A stretch of DNA of 64,000 nt from Cardiocondyla obscurior (taxonomy: Eukaryota; Arthropoda; Insecta; Hymenoptera; Formicidae), in contig NC_091870.1 of assembly GCF_019399895.1 (NCBI RefSeq), forward strand, positions 4,832,001 through 4,896,000. The letters run 5' to 3'. Both the position numbers and the translations under genes were made by a program. Below are positions 44,970-56,300 of this stretch, piece after piece. Positions within the stretch are counted from its first letter, which is position 1. Each line of letters begins with the position of its first letter. The notes below the pieces were generated by a model. It was given only the letters and a program-made list of their open reading frames with translations, was not told where the DNA came from and ran no database searches.

Positions 44970-47900
44970 TAGTGATGGATTCGAGACAAGCCAAGACAAG
45001 AATCGAATGTTCTTGTCTTGTCTTGACATTTTTCAATCAAGAATTATTACAGTCTTGATCTCGACAGTAAATTTCTTGTCTTGATTCTTGATTCTTGCAA
45101 GATTCTTGCAAGATTCTTGATACTTATTATAATATTGATGAATTTTTATTTACATCTTAATTTTCAAGTTAAAAATTTTATTGTATAAAAATTTATTATG
45201 TAGTATTATTGCGCAATATAATATACCTATTACTTTCATATTAAAATAAAACTACAATTTTTCTGCATACGTTCCTGTCTGGGTACTACATTTAGCGCGT
45301 TAGCGCGAGACACTCTTTTATCTCGCTGTCTTTTGCACAATGATCGGTGAATGTTAAAACAAATGAAGCAGTGATGCTGGCAACAGCCTGGTAACATTTG
45401 CACACCATCAGTCTGATACGGAACGTGTTAATGCTTGGCGATACCCGTGAACCCGTGATAGTGATAAAAAAGTTACTCGTAGCAATTTTATCATGGACGA
45501 ACAAAGAAATCTGTCCAAAAAGAGAAACATTGATGAAAGTAAGTATTAAACTTAACAGCAGCTTGCACAAAAAAAATATATAAATATAGATACATAGATA
45601 ATATATTATATATAATTATATACATATAATTACAATTGATTAATTAATACAAAAATTATTTAATTAAAATAAAATTTATTTTCCGACTTTTCCGCTAATT
45701 CTAAATTATAACAAATATTTATATATAATTTATTTAGTGAATGAACCATCAGAACCATCTATTCCCGATGATTTCGAGACTGAAGAGTCAGTAGAGTTAC
45801 TAAAAAGTGCCTCAACATCAAGTGGGACTATAAGTGTAGCAAATGCAAAAAAAAGTAAAACAAAGTTTGCCAATTACTTTGAGATCACAAAATTTATTGA
45901 TAAACATTGTTCCCGAAATGATAAAGTTGCTACATGTAAATTGTGCAAGAAAAAAAATCAAAACGTACAAATAAAAATGAAAAATTCCAATACGTCAGGA
46001 ATTCAAAGATATTTGGCAAATTTTCACAAAAAAGAATATTTTGAAATCAATCAGAATCAGAGACAAAACTCGTCAAATATTACAAAGTATTTTTCATCTG
46101 AAGTATTGAAGGTATAAAGTAACTTTTTATTTTTTTATTAAAGATTAAAATATTTTTTATTTTTATATATTTATTTATATATTTATTGATAAGTATATGT
46201 TTTTATAATTTATATTTTCATTGTTTAATTTTTATATTTATTTCTATTTAAAGTTATTTTTATTGTAAAAATTATATTACCATATAAACTTTATATAAAA
46301 ATGTTTCAGAATCGTCTAATTCTATTAACATGATGTTAACAATTTTGCCTTGTATATATGATTTATGTATAAAGTTATATTATTTGCAATTTTTAATTAT
46401 TTTTAGCCGTCAACAACCAAAGAATATTCTCAAGAAAAATTCAATTCTTTACTTGTGGAATTAGTGGCAAGAAAGCATCTACCATTTAGTTTTTTCGATG
46501 ACGAATTTACTAAATCTGTATTTGAGTACATAAATCCTCGTCTAAAAGTACCTCAAAGAAAAGCAATGCGCAGTTTAATTTTGAATACATTTTCTATTAT
46601 GCAGAAATCAGTTTTTAAAATTTTAAACAACAATCAGTCTCAGTTTAGTTTTACTATTAATGGATGGACGTCAGTAGCAAATAAATCGTTTTATGGAATA
46701 ACTATCCATTTCATTGATGATGAGTGGAATCTGCAGTCAATCGTGCTCGATTTTGTTTCATCTCATGGCAAACACACGGGAAAAGATATTGCATATATTT
46801 TCAAAAATACAATTATGCAAAATAATTTGTCCATAGCAAATAAAATCATTGGAATTACTGTAGATAATGCTTCAGCTAATACGAAATTTATTCATGAATT
46901 AGCTGCGTTATTGCCAAATATAGATGTTAATGATCAACACTTCAGATGTTTCGCTCATATAATTAATCTTGCAGTTCAGGATATTATGTCCATGTTAAAA
47001 ATAAGTAATCAAAATGATACAGATAATGAATTAGATGATAATGAACATGATGATATTGATGATTTTGAAGATACATCTACATCGGTCAATAAATTGCGTA
47101 GTCTCCTTTCAAAAATAAAAAACTCTGAAAATTTAAGCTTAAAATTACGTGGATTTTGTGAAATTGTTAGTTTAAAATATAGCAATCCTGTGATGGATGT
47201 TAGAACACGATGGAATTCAACGGCTGATATGCTTGCATATTGTTTACATTTAAAACCAGCCCTTGAAATGTTTTGTGACAATATCGAAAATGTAAAGCAT
47301 CTAAAATTGTTAAATGAGGATTGGTTACTTATTAAAAAAGTTTATGTTTTTCTCCACGATTTCAAAGAATTTAGTACTATTTTAGGTGGAGAAAAATATG
47401 TAACCCTACCGAAAGTTTTGATCGGTTTCAATTTATTGGTTGATAAAATTGAAAAAACCATTTTTAATTTAGATTCAAAACTAGATCGAACGCAATTAGA
47501 TAAAACGCTATTGTTAGCATTACAAGCAGGAAGGGACAAGATGTTAAAACATTATATTAAAACTAATTGGATTTATTGCATAATCCTTATTCTTGATCCC
47601 AGGCATAAATTAGAAACGTTTAGAAAAACTTCATGGGGAAACGAGTTATTTGAAAGTTTGAAGCAGAAGTTTGAAAATATTTTTAAAGAAAAATATTACA
47701 TACCTAAGGCACAGTTTCAAGAAAATGATTCTGATTCGAATAAAGCCAAACAAATGTATTGCAGCGATGCTTGTTCAGAATTAAGTAATGATGCAATCGA
47801 TTTTAATATGCTATTCGAAAAGCATTCTGAGCAACAATTAGATCTAATTGATGATTGGAAATACGAAATAGAGTCTTATTCCAATGAAAAACGAATCGAT

Positions 47901-48413
47901 TATAAAGAAGACATCCTTGAGTGGTGGAAAAAAAATAATGCTCGATATCCATGCCTATCTCGAATGGCCCGTGACTTTTTATCTATTCCTGCTACATCAG
48001 TTCCAGCAGAAAGATTATTTTCTAGAGCGGCAATTTGTATACGTAAACATAGAAACAAATTGAATGAAGATTCTGCCAGAAGTCAATTATGTCTGCAATC
48101 TTGGTTCACTTGCGATTTAAATGACAAAATTCGCTCTAATTTGTAAATAGTTTATCATATTATAAAAAAATATTTTTATTTAATTACTCCGTTTTATATT
48201 ATAAAATTGTAATACGTATTTTTAAATATATGTATAACTGCATAATTTCTGTTTTCAAGAATCAAGAATCTTGTTTGATTTTTCTTGAGCTTGAAGCAAC
48301 AAATCTTGTCTTGTCTCGATTTTATCAAGTATAAAAAATTGGTTTTCTTGTCTTGAAAAATCAAGACAAGACAAGAAAAAATCTTGAAATTCTTGTCTTG
48401 ACGTCCATCACTA
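44970..48413 (+). mobile_element. hAT DNA transposon, structurally complete
   Basis: The element has terminal inverted repeats TAGTGATGGA...TCCATCACTA and a perfect 8-bp target duplication GTTTTGAC (44962-44969 and 48414-48421), the hallmark of hAT elements. Both subterminal regions are dense in CTTGTCTTGA/TCAAGACAAG motifs, which probably bind the transposase. It carries one three-exon transposase gene on the plus strand. It is the best-preserved DNA transposon in the window, yet see the catalytic substitution in the transposase. Confidence 0.92.
45493..48146 (+). CDS. hAT transposase, three exons
   Basis: Exons 45493-45538, 45738-46111 and 46407-48146 join in frame: donors GTAAGT and GTATAA, acceptors TTTAG and TTTTTAG, phases compatible. 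The product is about 719 residues. A BED-type zinc finger lies at about 55-115 (TCKLCKKKN, then HKKEYF). The RNase H-like core follows, with a large insertion domain, then the C-terminal dimerisation block (WWKKNNARYPCLS, PATSVPAERLFSRA). Catalytic residues: Asp 293 (TVDNASAN) and Glu 675 (PAERLFS) are present, but the first Asp position reads Asn 225 (FTINGWTS). All coding sequence is otherwise open. It may therefore bind but not cut. Confidence 0.85.
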
Positions 48414-48960
48414 GTTTTGACGACTATTTTTTTATGTATGGGCAGTTTTGACGACAGTGCGTATACTAATGCTATCAATTTACATTGCAGTTTTAACGAC
48501 TTTTTTTATGTTTAGGTAGTTTTGACGACAGTGTATATAAAATATTAAATAGTAACGATGTAATGGTACTTTCGACGACAAAGTATATAAAATGTACACA
48601 TGCTAACGATACAATGGCAGTTTTGACGACAGTGTACATGAAATGTACAAGTGCTTACAATGCAATGGCAGTTTTGACGACACTTTTTTTTATGTATGGG
48701 CAGGTTTGACGACAGTGGATATACTAATGCTAACAATACATTGGTAGTTTTGACGACTATTTTTTTATGTATGGGCAGTTTTGACGACTGTGCATATACT
48801 AATGCTATCAATGCAATGGCAGTTTTAACGACTTTTTTATGTTTATGTAGTTTTGACGACAGTGTGTATAAAATATAAAAATAGTAACGATGTAATCGCA
48901 GTTTCGACGACTTCTTTTGTCTGTAGATAGTTTTAATGATAGTGTATATAAAATTGATAC
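48414..48960 (+). repeat. 51-bp tandem repeat, right part
   Basis: The array continues after the hAT element with about ten more units of the GGCAGTTTTGACGACAGTG type, spaced about 48-52 bp, up to about 48960 where they degrade. The opposite-strand frames (for example 48545-48811 with QNCHCIVSMCTFY) are read-throughs of the repeat. Confidence 0.75.
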
Positions 48961-49615
48961 ATAGTAACGATAATATAAAAATTTTGACAATTTTTTCTTC
49001 AACGTTAAAATATGTGCATCTACGTCAGCCACTAAGTGCATACTTCCACTCAATAGAATCCCGGACTGCGCACCGCCCCGAATAAAATTAAGCAAGACCG
49101 CGGATCAGTGATTCTCAAAGTGCACGTTTGCCAGACGACTTTGCGCGGCCATAGCGTCAGTCGCGTAACTCGAGATTTCGGCAACTCGCGTGTCGCCCGT
49201 ATCGACAACACATCTCGGAAACAAACGCAGCAAAAATAAACGCTAATACTGGGAATAATTTCAAGCAATTCTGGCATTACGAAATTACAATTGTAAATCC
49301 GCGTCGTCAAAGCTATAGCGATACACTTAGCATTGTGAACAATTAACGCGCCGTAATTCATTTGTAAATACATTCATTTACTTATTGTAAATAATTCATT
49401 TGTAATATAATAAATTCGTTTTAATTTAACGCACGGTTTCCGGATTTTTTTTACCTCGGTCGGATCCTGTTCATGAGACCGGCGAACCGCCGCCGCCGCT
49501 ATCAGGCCAACGGAAGGGCGATTATAACACTACTTACCATTTACTGTAAATTTATCAAATAATGATAAACTTGAATTGATTTATTACAATTATGTTAAAA
49601 TAGATAAGTTATTTA
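48961..49615. other. Unassigned sequence
   Basis: The first part is AT-rich. From about 49060 to 49500 composition is more mixed, with a 107-codon minus-strand frame (49050-49373) that has no domain I recognise, and a GCC-rich stretch near 49486-49500. No repeats or terminal duplications were found. Confidence 0.25.
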
Positions 49616-49792
49616 CAGGGGGTCTGACATAATGTGCTCTTCCGTTAGCTGGATAGATATTAAAAATAATGTAACATTCATAACTGTTGTCAAAAATAGG
49701 AAATTAAAATCTCTGAGCAAACAAGCGTGAAGAACAGAGATCTTATTTACTCACAGCTACTAGGAGGGACCTCTTATGTGAGATACCCTGTG
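49616..49792. mobile_element. Short MITE with TA target
   Basis: A 177-bp element starts CAGGGGGTCTGACATAATG and ends CTTATGTGAGATACCCTGTG, imperfect inverted ends of about 20 bp, with TA on both sides. It has no coding capacity. The ends resemble those of the palindromic elements at 2388-3475 (CAGGGTGTC), suggesting a related Tc1/mariner-type family. Confidence 0.6.
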
Positions 49793-50867
49793 TAATAAAT
49801 ACTTTTGTTATATGTTATTAACGACAAATTTTATTTTCTGTTCTTATTGTATTCTGTTCTTATTATTATAACATTGTCATACATTTAATTTTTATATTTG
49901 TTCTGATTATTATAATGAAACAAACATGTAACCTATTATTTTTTGATTGTACATCTTATACGTTAAAAAATCCAGATTTTGAATATCTCTTTATGTTACT
50001 TTTTTAATTTGATTATGAATCCAAACTTTTATTTGTGCATTTGTACGATTTTTTAATACTGAATGTTGTTGTTTTAGTTCATTAATTTCATGAAAAGACG
50101 GTAGCTTTTTATTTTGTATATTAGTATAAAAAAAAGACAAAACAGTTGTGCGTTCATCAATGGTCCACTTAGTTTTATTCGTCGTTCTTCTTGTAGAACC
50201 AAAAGGAGATACTGAAATAATGAAATTATCATATTATGTGTAAAACGTATCTTTATAAGATAATTATGATAAAAATTTGAATATATTGATATTATATAAG
50301 CAATTTATCTGCCAAATCGATTAACACAGATTATCATCGTTTAACAGAAATAAAAAGTAAAGAAAATATACGAAATATTGATATTATGCATCAATCAAGT
50401 GATTCACCATCAAAATTCGAAAAAAAAGTTAATCACTTTGACGTTTAAATAACTTATATAAACATTATTGTACATACTTTTCTTCTTCTTTATTTTTGCA
50501 TTTACATCGTTTTTAATAAATGTTTTTTTAGATTGTTTTCTCTTTCTTGCTGTATTTGAAACGTTAAAACTCAAATTTTTATTACATTCTCTATCTGAAT
50601 TAACAATTTCTTTGTCAATTGATTTTGTAGATTGTGCTGATGCTGAAATAATAAAAAGATTATTGTGTATTGTGACAGTGATTTAAAAAATAATATACGC
50701 GTGGATGCGTTTGTGTTTACTCTCGTATATGCGCTTATATAAATATCAAATATACATATAATTTTCTAAACATACTTTTTTTATAAATGTTTATTTTATA
50801 TTTTTTTTAGACATTTGACTAATAGAAGATTAAAAAGTACTTTTTAACAACAAAATATCTTAAATAC

Positions 50868-52477
50868 CTGAGTATGTACTTATATCACTGCAATGTTTAT
50901 TACCAGAATTGTCAACATTTTTGTTTGTTTGATTTTTTTCATCGTTAATATCATTGTTGTCATTCTCGTCCTCGTCCTCGTCTTCGTCTGTGTCTTCACT
51001 TTCACTTTTATCAGAATTATCTCCTTGAGCATATTTTAATAGTTGTGATATAGCTAAGTCTTGTGTTAGAATAGACTGTCTATAATGTGATTTATGTATC
51101 TTTTCATGATGACCCATAAAATCTGCTAGATCGTTAATTTGTGTATCAGACACATCTAATGTAATACATATGGTAGCAATATGTTTTCTCAGAGTTGTAC
51201 AACGTAATGAGCTTGGAATGTCTGCCCCACAAGCTTTAGAATATTTTCTTATTAATACACATGCTTTCAAATATGCAGATCTTTTTTCGACCATTGTATT
51301 TATACCAAATATGAAAGGATTGTCTTTCGAAACACCGGCTTGCGTACGGTAATTAACGATCATTTCCATGCAATGCAAAATTTCTTTATGAAGTAAAACT
51401 GGGACTGTTCTTGCTAATTTTCCACGTATCATTATTTGTACATATTTAGAAAAAGATTTGTATAATTCCGGTGCTTCTTCCTTTGAAATTGTGGTTAAAG
51501 TTTTTAAATTTTCAATTAATATACGTTCTAATTCACCAGGACGTCTTCTATTAAACATCATGGTAGAAACTAATGTTGTTTCAGATAATGTACGCCAGGC
51601 TTGAATAGAGAATCCATCTTTTTGTAAGTCATGTAAAGCTTTTGTGCGTTTATTTGTTAAATAAGCACTTAATTTTTTAATATCATTCATAGATGGTAAA
51701 ACTACTTTTCTCTGTCTCATTCGATGTCCTAGAGTTTTACGTACGACTTTATTTACGCTGGTAGGATAATTTTCTTCAAATATCTTTAAAAAATTTTCTA
51801 CTACAACCTGGTTATCAAATTCCTCCTTTTTAATACACATACTCCTCAAAATTTGTCCAACTTGTTTTATAAGTGTTCCCAATGATGATGCGATAGAAGG
51901 TATTTTATATGTCCAAGTTGTTTCATCAAATTGTGCAAGTTTATTTACAGAGTTAACGCAAAAATCATACCTTTTTGGATCATATATTATACTGAAATGT
52001 ACTACAGTATTATCCATTTCTCTCATACTTGCAAAAAATCGTCCTAATAATCTTAATCGCGCTCTGATCATATCATGCTGATAAACACATTTTATTTCCA
52101 TAAGCAATTAGTAGTTCATCATATCTAATAAGTTGAGTTAAATTATCTTCTCTCATCACTGGAAATACCAATCTCCTTAAACATGTGCTTGCAGTGTGAT
52201 GTATACGACAAGCTACAGAGCGTCCTAATACTTTTATATTTCTTTGACGATTCTCTCTATTTTCTGTACACATCTTAAAATAATGCTTGATATTATTCTT
52301 AGTAAAAAAAACCCTTGCATTTTGCACAAGGAATAAAATCAGTTGCGCATTTTTTTAGAAGTTTGTTTGGACGACGACAAACAATCAAATCTCCTTTATT
52401 TAAATTAGAATTTGTGTTATATATAAAATTTCCTTTTTGTCGAAGTATTTCAATAATCTGTTTTCGTTCTGGAATAC
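50868..52477 (-). pseudogene. Recombinase core exon
   Basis: The large exon begins at 52477 after acceptor TTTTAG and ends at 50868 before GTATTTAAG. Its N-terminal part (GIPERKQIIEILRQKGNF, then CRRPNKLLKK and the CAKCKGFF finger) is followed by a helical region and the tyrosine-recombinase catalytic domain, then an acidic tail (EDTDEDEDEDEND). Conserved recombinase positions visible are the Arg in NRRRPGE, the Arg-Lys-His in TLRKHIAT, the His in MGHHEKIH and the Tyr in SHYRQ. An extra T in an eight-T run (coding sense) and a one-base loss near 52086 break the frame. These could be assembly errors, at least the homopolymer one. Confidence 0.65.
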
Positions 52478-53149
52478 CTAAAATGTATTACAAAAATATA
52501 AAATGTTATAAAACTAGATCAAATTAGTCTAAATTTTAAACAAATCTTGATAGCGAATAACGAAAATGAAATGAGGAGCATGATAGAAAAATTTGAATAA
52601 TATAAAAAAAGTTTTGGAATAGGAAAAAAAGAGTGTGGATAAGGATAATATAAAAGAATAGACTAGAGAGGGAAGGAAGGAGAAAAAGTGATATTGTGAG
52701 TGTATCAGGGGGGGGGGGGAAATAAATAAAAGTAGAAATAAAAGGAAGAAGATAAAAGCTTTGTAGTATATAAGAAAACAAGTTAAAGTTTAAAAGTTGT
52801 AATCAGAAAATTATATGCTTAAAAAAACACGAGAAAACATAAGTCCCAGGGATAGTATGGATTTGCAAATATATAAAATGAGTAAGTTAAGATAGAAATC
52901 AGTATTTTTTAAGTTAAGTATAGGTTGTAAGATTTAATTTAGAGAAAGACATGTAAGGTATTTAAAAAATGAGATTATAGGGTATTAAGAAGTGAGAATT
53001 AATATGTGATTAGTACGTGATATAATACAAAAAAGTCTGTTAAATGAAAGTTATGTTTTACATAGTTGTTTAAGTTTATAACTGTAAGTGGAGTAAAAAA
53101 AAATGTATTTATTTAATTTTAAACTAAATTTTAAGCGTTTAATATTTAC

Positions 53150-53933
53150 CTTTGGGTAAAGATGAATACTTTTTAACATCCTCTTCATTTTTAAGTACAA
53201 ATTCTAAATGTCTCGCCAACTGTGTATGTAATGTTTTGCAATATAGACACATATTCCGTTTAATTTTAACATCTTGAGCTGCACTTACATACATATCTTT
53301 ATCATTGCATATATTTATTTTAGATTTACATAATGAGGATGTCATATTTAACTTATTTGTCACAGTTTCATTACCGCTGCTTTGTATGATTTTTGCATTC
53401 AAATTAGTCGTAGATTCATTATCTTCATTTTCTTCTATATAACTTGACACAGAACAATCTGATACGTGGAAATTGCTGTCCATGTTATGTTCAAACGTAT
53501 TAAATTCATCGTTATTAGATTCACTATCATCATTAACTAAATGACTGTATAATTTTTCTACGTGTGTAGATTCTGCTATTGGAACAAATTTTGATACACT
53601 TATCGCATTATTAGTGTTAGAAATGTTATTTAAAGAAGTCTCATTACTGTCAGTCTCAATATTATTAAGATTCGTATTGTTATTTGTGATAATATCATTT
53701 TCTTTTGTGAATTTTTGAGAATGTTGCTGCTGCAACAAATCTTTGGCGTGTGCAGAATTTCCGACTTCAGCATCAACATTCACATTTTTAGACGTTATCA
53801 AATTATCAAGTTTGTTACTCAGCTTTACGTTAGAAGCATTATTTAAAATTGCCAACACATCTTACATTAAAATTTATATCTACTACATCATTTGTAGAAA
53901 ATGTAATATTGTTATCATTATTTGGCATTAAAT
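53150..53933 (-). pseudogene. Low-complexity and zinc-finger exon of the recombinase gene
   Basis: The exon starts at 53933 (acceptor TTTTTCAG) with DLMPNNDNNITFST in one frame, then shifts by one base near 53860-53880 to a second frame that stays open to the donor at 53150 (CCCAAAG then GTAAAT). It is rich in Asn, Ser and Asp (NTNLNNIETDSNETSLNN) and ends with the CLYCKTLHTQLARHLEFVLK finger. The final Gly codon is split with the next exon, which starts in phase. Confidence 0.55.
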
Positions 53934-55314
53934 CTGAAAAATAAAGTATATTAGTTTTACCAAAAAAAAATATAAATAATGTGCTTTGTTAGTAATGATC
54001 AACGAGTACATACTTTGGTGATAAAGATCAGAAAAATAAAGCACATACGTTTGCCAACGATTCAAATAGGTTAAAACAATTTCAACATTAATAACAGTGA
54101 GTTCTATATTTCCTTGGTTGTTGCTAATGTAGAACAATAAGTTATTACAAATTATTCTGAAGATATCAACAGTTTACTAGCAGGTGTTAATAATGTCTTT
54201 CAGAAATTGAGAACTTATTTTTATCAATATTGAAATACTTTTTTGTAAGAACAAAAGAAAAATGTTAAAGTTAATAAGTAAAAGATACACTAATGTGTAT
54301 ATCAAATAAATACCATTTGCCACGTCCTTAGTTTTATCAAATAGTAATAAATCATTATTTATATCAGTATTAGCAGATATTTCGTGCAAGTTGTTAGATT
54401 TTTTAATTTTATTATAGGTATTCATATTACTACTTAGTGTAGAAATAAAATTTGATTTAACTTCACTAAAAGATGTTTCTGATGATATACAGGTGTTATC
54501 TTCAACATCAGCATTTGTAATTAACATACTAGCATTCAAGGTAGTTCCAGTAGTAGATAATGATGAATCTGAAAAACAATATTTTTAGAAGTTAAATACA
54601 AAGAAATTTTCTTTTTAATACAATTTTGTTTTAAAAATATAATTAACTACCTGATAAGCTTGATATGTGTACCATTGGAGTTTGTTTATTTAAATTATTT
54701 AGAATTTCTTCCAAAATAGATCTGCTTTCTATAAGTTAAAAATATCATATTTTTTACAAATTATTTTGTCATGACATATTTGTTAGTATTATATTTCATA
54801 CTGTTGTAATTAATTTCTTTTAAGACAATACAAATATTTAATTATAGAGCTTTTCTCTTATTCTTTTTTTATTAATTTAATGGTATTTGTGTATTTATTA
54901 TAAAATTTAATTTATTTTTATTAATGTAATGATAACAGAAACAGTTATGTACTTTAAATGTAAATGTAAATGAATGTAATGTATTATTACATTTATGAAA
55001 AATCTGCAAATAATGGTATAACAATTAAATTAATACCCAGATAACTTTCATTATTTTTTTTCCTTTAAACTTTAATGTGTATCCATTAGGATATACGCCG
55101 CGGTACAATATTCTCTTCTCCCTATTAATAATTTTTTATATTTTGAAGGTTATGTTTTACAAGTATGTACATAATTTGTTTGCAACATCACATTGATGCA
55201 TAATTTAGTTCATAATTGATAACAAAAAATATCTAAAAACAAAGATATGCATTACTTACTATGAGCAGCAATAACAGTTTCTCCTTTAATAGTATGTTTG
55301 TTTTTGGGTTTCTT

Positions 55315-55592
55315 CTGTATAATATAGTGGTTATTTCTTAGCAATAAAATAAACATATTTATTTTAACAGAAACTTTAGATATATTGAACCACATACAGA
55401 AAAATATTTGACAAACACCGTTGCAGAAGGGTATACTAACGAAATAACAAACGAGCATTCAAAAGTGTTACGTACTAAAAGGCTCATCCTCATTACATGC
55501 TTCTATTGGGCTTCGTTGTTACCGACAGCGCCAACTAATCGGAGTGCGTTGTAATAAACAAGGCTCCCTGCATGTCAACGTGAATTACTTAA
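55315..55592. other. Upstream region of the recombinase gene
   Basis: The start exon of the recombinase gene should lie here or further right on the minus strand. Around 55500 a minus-strand stretch reads EACNEDEPFST in one frame, next to a GTAACA donor-like site, but phase does not match cleanly. No promoter could be defined. Confidence 0.2.
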
Positions 55593-55935
55593 GGGGATCC
55601 TATACCTTCCTGTTTTACCATGCAACCGTATTTTTCGCTATTTTTCACTATTTTTCTAAACGGCTGAACGGAATGAAAAATCCTTCTCCAGGATTATTGT
55701 ACGTACTCTGATGATTCGTGGCCAGATCAGCTTGATGTAAAAATGCAAACAAATTTTTTTGTGTATTCATGTACGAAATATTTACTTACAACATAAGTTA
55801 CATTGTTTAAGCGCACAAACAGAGAGTTGACCACGATTCTGAGAACTTTAAGGAAAAGAACGGTGTATTTGAAATTACGATTAATATAGCCTAATAAAGA
55901 AAAATAGTGAAAAATACGATTTAGCAAAAAATGCA
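55593..55935. mobile_element. TTAA-associated MITE-like fragment
   Basis: After TTAA (55589-55592) the sequence begins GGGGATCCTATACC, similar in style to the Kolobok-like element ends at 41599. An inverted repeat links CGTATTTTTCACTATTTTT (55628-55660 region) with AAAAATAGTGAAAAATACG (near 55900-55920). A matching right terminus with TTAA was not found. It may be a non-autonomous relative of the Kolobok element, truncated on the right. Confidence 0.4.
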
Positions 55936-56102
55936 AGGATCAGCAGACGTCATTTGGGTAAAAATGTCACGAAAAACGAGCAAGATTAGTTTCGGCGTCA
56001 CAGGATAGATGGCAGTGTTCTACATACATGCGTTTATACAGAAATAACAGACCTTTGCCAAATTTGCCTGCTTTGCCTATCCTGTCCTGTCCATCTTGAT
56101 GA

Positions 56103-56196
56103 CCATGTGCAAAGAGAAATCATATTTTTTATAAATAAATTGTTACAGCGCAATAACAATTTATTTATAAAAAATATGATTTCTCTGTGCACATGG
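56103..56196. repeat. Long near-perfect hairpin
   Basis: Arms of about 40 bp (CCATGTGC...AAATTGTTA and its reverse complement) flank a loop of about eight bases (CAGCGCAA). Only a one-base interruption is seen near the outer end. It is AT-rich in the centre of each arm. It could be a tiny palindromic MITE; a cruciform or double-stranded RNA foldback is expected. Confidence 0.75.
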
Positions 56197-56202
56197 AATT
56201 AT

Positions 56203-56300
56203 AAAAAAAAAAAAAAAAATTATGAGTACATAACGGGACTCGAACCGGCGCTCGCACGGTCGTCAAGTTAGCAGGCCCGCTGTTAGCCGTTACGCTTCAA
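56203..56300 (-). ncRNA. tRNA-derived SINE-like sequence
   Basis: On the minus strand a perfect B-box GGTTCGAGTCC (56236-56246) follows an A-box-like stretch (GTAACGGCTAACAGCGGG, about 56275-56295) at tRNA spacing, and a run of about 16 T (56203-56220) comes after it as a potential polymerase III terminator. The T arm does not pair well beyond two base pairs, so it is a SINE head or tRNA pseudogene more than a working tRNA. Confidence 0.5.

Larger units (their letters stand above)
49991..55314 (-). pseudogene. Crypton-like tyrosine recombinase gene, seven exons visible
   Basis: Exons on the minus strand: 55314-55260, 54728-54651, 54568-54314, 53933-53150, 52477-50868, 50642-50478, 50211-49991. 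Each has a GT donor and AG acceptor (first donor GTAAGT) and junction phases are compatible at every exon boundary. Two Cys/His finger-like blocks (CLYCKTLHTQLARHL near 53205; CAKCKGFF near 52320) precede a recombinase domain with NRRRPGELERI (near 51530), LRKHIATICIT (near 51180) and DFMGHHEKIHKSHYRQ (near 51085, Tyr candidate nucleophile). The last exon is WT-x-DERTTVLSFF-like, SANT-type. Frame breaks occur near 53860, at an A8 run (52304-52311) and near 52086. An upstream exon with the start codon is not located. Confidence 0.65.

Noticed and set aside
44390..48990. CRISPR array from the regular ~51-bp repeats
   Set aside because: The units are contiguous with diverged sequence and no unique spacers, and the genome is eukaryotic.
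56230..56300. A functional tRNA gene
   Set aside because: B-box and A-box are present but the T stem and acceptor stem do not pair; a tRNA-derived SINE fits better.
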